This document shows, piece by piece, positions 5,631 through 7,341 of a DNA stretch of 7,341 nt. Source of the stretch: DATAWZ01 sp036266975 (GTDB lineage: Bacteria > Actinomycetota > Thermoleophilia > Solirubrobacterales > Solirubrobacteraceae). The notes below the pieces were generated by a model. It saw only the letters and a list, made by a program, of their open reading frames with translations. It did not search any database and had not been told where the DNA came from. Position 1 is the first letter of the stretch, and each line of letters starts with the position of its first letter. The DNA lies in assembly GCA_036266975.1 (NCBI GenBank), contig DATAWZ010000086.1:1-7341 (forward strand). The letters are read 5' to 3'. A program made the translations under genes and the position numbers.

Positions 5631-6713
5631 ATGGCCGCTCGGATCCACTTCCCCTTCTCGCGCCTGCGCGTCGCGCTGATGGCGGTGATGGTGCTCGCGC
5701 TGGCCGGAGTCGTCGGCGCGGCGCTCGCGCCCAGCGGCGGCCACCACAGCCGGCGATTCTTCGTGCGCGCGGTCGCCTCGACCCCGCGTCACACCGGGTC
5801 CACGCGCGTGCTGGAGCGCACCGTGTTCGGCTCGAGCGTGCCGGCGAGCAAGTACGGCACCCAGATCGCCGACCTCGAGGACCAGGGGATCTCGACCGAC
5901 GGCCAGCTCGCCTCGGACCTGCCGCCGATCCCGCCGCCCGCCTTCCGGGCACCGGAGAACCGCTACCGCGCCTACGCCGTGCACTGGACGATGCTCGCCG
6001 CCGGCGAGGCGCTGCAGCTGCGCGCGCGGCTGGCCGCCGGCGACCGCCCCGGGGCCGAGCGGGCGTGGGCGAGAGCGTGGGACGACTACCTGCACCTGGG
6101 CGCGGTGTACGGGCTGTTCGGGAACCTCGATGAGGAGATCGACGGTCTGCCGGGCGGGCTGCTCGGCGGGGCCTCGAGCGCACAGTTCACCGGGTTGCAC
6201 CGGATCGAGATGGGACTGTGGACGGGGGCGCCGACGAGCTCGCTGGTCGCCTACGCCGAGCGCCTGCACACCGATCTGCTTCAGCTGCCGCCCGTCGAGC
6301 GCACGGTGGTCATCACCCCGTTGCAGTACGCCACACGCGCCCATGAGATCCTCGAGGACGCCCAGCGCGACTTCCTCAGCGGCGTGGACGTGCCCTGGAG
6401 CGACGCGGGGGTGCTCGCCACCGACGCCGGCCTGGCCGCCACGCGCGAGGTGATCGGCACGCTCACCCCGCTGCTGACCGGCCGCGACAGCGCGCTCGCC
6501 GAGGTCCGGTACGAGCTGGGGCTGCTCGGGCAGGTGCTCGGCGAGATCCGCCACCACCACCGCGGCGGCTGGCCGACGCTCGCCCAGCTGAGCCCGACCG
6601 AGCACGAGGACCTCAACGGCACGATGGCCGGCGTGCTGCAGGCACTCTCGCTCGTGCCGGGCGCGCTCGAGACCACGGCGATCCCGAACATCCCCTCGAT
6701 CCCGCAGCGATGA
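5631..6713 (+). CDS. efeO: EfeO/EfeM-type iron uptake protein (M75 imelysin-like), N-terminally anchored
   Basis: This is a 360-residue protein. A short basic N-terminus (RIHFPFSRLR) precedes a hydrophobic segment at about 14-33, acting as an uncleaved anchor or signal; there is no lipobox cysteine, and indeed no cysteine at all. The M75 domain covers about 95-350 and includes the family motif GLHRIEMGLW, with His190 and Glu193 as the HxxE metal site. By family it is the periplasmic or extracytoplasmic iron-binding partner of the EfeU permease and EfeB peroxidase. E. coli EfeO carries an N-terminal cupredoxin domain; here residues 35-95 are too short and lack copper-ligand motifs, so it is closer to EfeM. 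ATG 5631 is preferred over GTG 5589, which would add 14 residues before the signal and lies in a possible -10 (TAGCGT). Neither start has a Shine-Dalgarno. Its TGA overlaps the efeB ATG. Confidence 0.87.
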   Translation: MAARIHFPFSRLRVALMAVMVLALAGVVGAALAPSGGHHSRRFFVRAVASTPRHTGSTRVLERTVFGSSVPASKYGTQIADLEDQGISTDGQLASDLPPIPPPAFRAPENRYRAYAVHWTMLAAGEALQLRARLAAGDRPGAERAWARAWDDYLHLGAVYGLFGNLDEEIDGLPGGLLGGASSAQFTGLHRIEMGLWTGAPTSSLVAYAERLHTDLLQLPPVERTVVITPLQYATRAHEILEDAQRDFLSGVDVPWSDAGVLATDAGLAATREVIGTLTPLLTGRDSALAEVRYELGLLGQVLGEIRHHHRGGWPTLAQLSPTEHEDLNGTMAGVLQALSLVPGALETTAIPNIPSIPQR

Positions 6714-7341
6714 CCGCCGTCGACCGCCGCCGCTTCCTGACCGGCTCGCTGCTGGGCCTGGGCGCCGCCGGCGTCGGCGCGGGCACCGGGGTCGCGCTCG
6801 AGGAGCACGGCTCGCCGGCGATGCCCTCGCCGGCCGAGCAGTCCCGGGCCGTGCTCGCCCGCTCGCTCGCCGATCGGGTGCCGTTCGACGGTCCCCACCA
6901 GGCGGGCATCCTGGGTCCGGCGGCCGCCCAGGCCACGTTCGTCGCGCTGGACTCGATCGCCCCCAACCGGGCGCTGCTCTTCGAGGGCCTGCAGGCGCTG
7001 TCCACCGAGGCCCGGCTGCTCACCCAGGGCGACACCGTCGGCGAGCAGGAGGTCGACGACCCTGCGCCGGACTCGGGCACGCTCGGCGCGGTCGACGCGC
7101 CCGATCTCGGAACGGTGACGATCGCCTTCGGGGCCTCGCTGTTCGACGGCCGCTACGACCTGGCGTCGCAGCGGCCGCGGCAGCTGACGCAGATGCCGAG
7201 CTTCCCCAACGACGCGATCGACCCCACGCGCGCCGGCGGGGACATCCTCGTGCAGATCACCGCCGGCCAGCGCGACACCGTCGTGCACACGCTGCGCGAG
7301 CTGATGCGCGCCGTGGCCGGGAAGCTCGTCGCGCGCTGGAC
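6710..7341 (+). CDS. efeB: EfeB: Tat-exported DyP-type haem peroxidase (3' partial)
   Basis: The gene starts at ATG 6710 in an ATGA overlap with efeO and stays open to the right edge, giving 210 visible residues of an expected 400 or so. The N-terminus DRRRFLTGSLLGLGAAGVGAG is a twin-arginine signal (RRxFL followed by a hydrophobic run), so the folded enzyme is exported with haem bound. The peroxidase domain starts at VPFDGPHQAGILGP (57-70), the usual opening of EfeB/DyP sequences. VTIAFGASLFDGRYD (136-150) and the strand GGDILVQITAG (176-186) are also typical. The GxxDG motif, distal arginine and proximal haem histidine lie beyond the window, so catalytic completeness cannot be judged. By family it oxidises ferrous iron, or handles haem, at the cell surface to supply the Efe system. 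Confidence 0.93.
   Translation, partial: MTAVDRRRFLTGSLLGLGAAGVGAGTGVALEEHGSPAMPSPAEQSRAVLARSLADRVPFDGPHQAGILGPAAAQATFVALDSIAPNRALLFEGLQALSTEARLLTQGDTVGEQEVDDPAPDSGTLGAVDAPDLGTVTIAFGASLFDGRYDLASQRPRQLTQMPSFPNDAIDPTRAGGDILVQITAGQRDTVVHTLRELMRAVAGKLVARW

Noticed and set aside
5379..6605. A 408-codon minus-strand frame covering efeO, plus another at 6281-7288
   Set aside because: Both are low-information Arg/Gly/Ala-rich products opposite clearly identified efeO and efeB; they reflect few stop codons in GC-rich DNA.
1..7341. Possible mobile element, defence island or secondary-metabolite cluster
   Set aside because: There is no transposase, integrase, tRNA or terminal repeat, and no PKS/NRPS or nuclease-type gene. 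Base use is uniform across genes; all proteins fit ordinary metabolism, metal handling and secretion.

Overview
This window comes from a very GC-rich bacterial chromosome. Third codon positions are almost all G or C, TTG and GTG starts occur, genes overlap as ATGA, and Shine-Dalgarno sequences are often weak or absent. The protein types (trans-acting enoyl reductase-like saccharopine dehydrogenase fold, secreted PF04185 phosphoesterase, Efe iron uptake) fit a soil actinobacterium. My best guess is the Thermoleophilia/Solirubrobacterales side, but that is an inference from general protein character and not proven here.

Layout. Bases 1-3169 are a rightward gene run. It begins with the C-terminal part of a saccharopine-dehydrogenase-like oxidoreductase, followed by an alpha/beta hydrolase. 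Next comes a compact zinc module: an ArsR/SmtB-type repressor with a complete alpha-5 zinc site, and a cation diffusion facilitator (CDF) with histidine runs at both ends. A small hotdog thioesterase ends the run. The repressor-CDF unit appears to have its own promoter, buried in the last codons of the hydrolase and overlapped by a 12-2-12 dyad of the SmtB/CzrA operator type. A second, stronger inverted repeat ends just before the repressor ATG. Bases 3170-3231 are a convergent intergenic region with a GC-rich hairpin.

Bases 3232-5403 (minus strand) encode a large secreted phosphoesterase of the phospholipase C / acid phosphatase family. It has a Gly/Pro-rich collagen-like linker and a small C-terminal domain. 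Bases 5404-5630 are a divergent control region. It contains a plausible promoter for the phosphoesterase and, just upstream, four contiguous 11-bp direct repeats of the form GNNNAC(C/A). This is the spacing and partly the sequence of PhoP/RegX3 'PHO boxes', and the downstream gene is a secreted phosphatase-type enzyme.

Bases 5631-7341 (plus strand) hold an Efe-type iron uptake pair: a membrane-anchored M75 (imelysin-like) EfeO/EfeM protein, overlapped ATGA by the 5' part of a Tat-exported DyP-type peroxidase, EfeB, which runs off the window. The ferrous permease EfeU is not in the window.

I see no mobile elements, RNA genes, CRISPR arrays or obvious defence system. The most interesting signals are regulatory: the PHO-box-like array, the SmtB-type operator and leaderless zinc operon, and a 17-of-19 sequence match between those two control regions.
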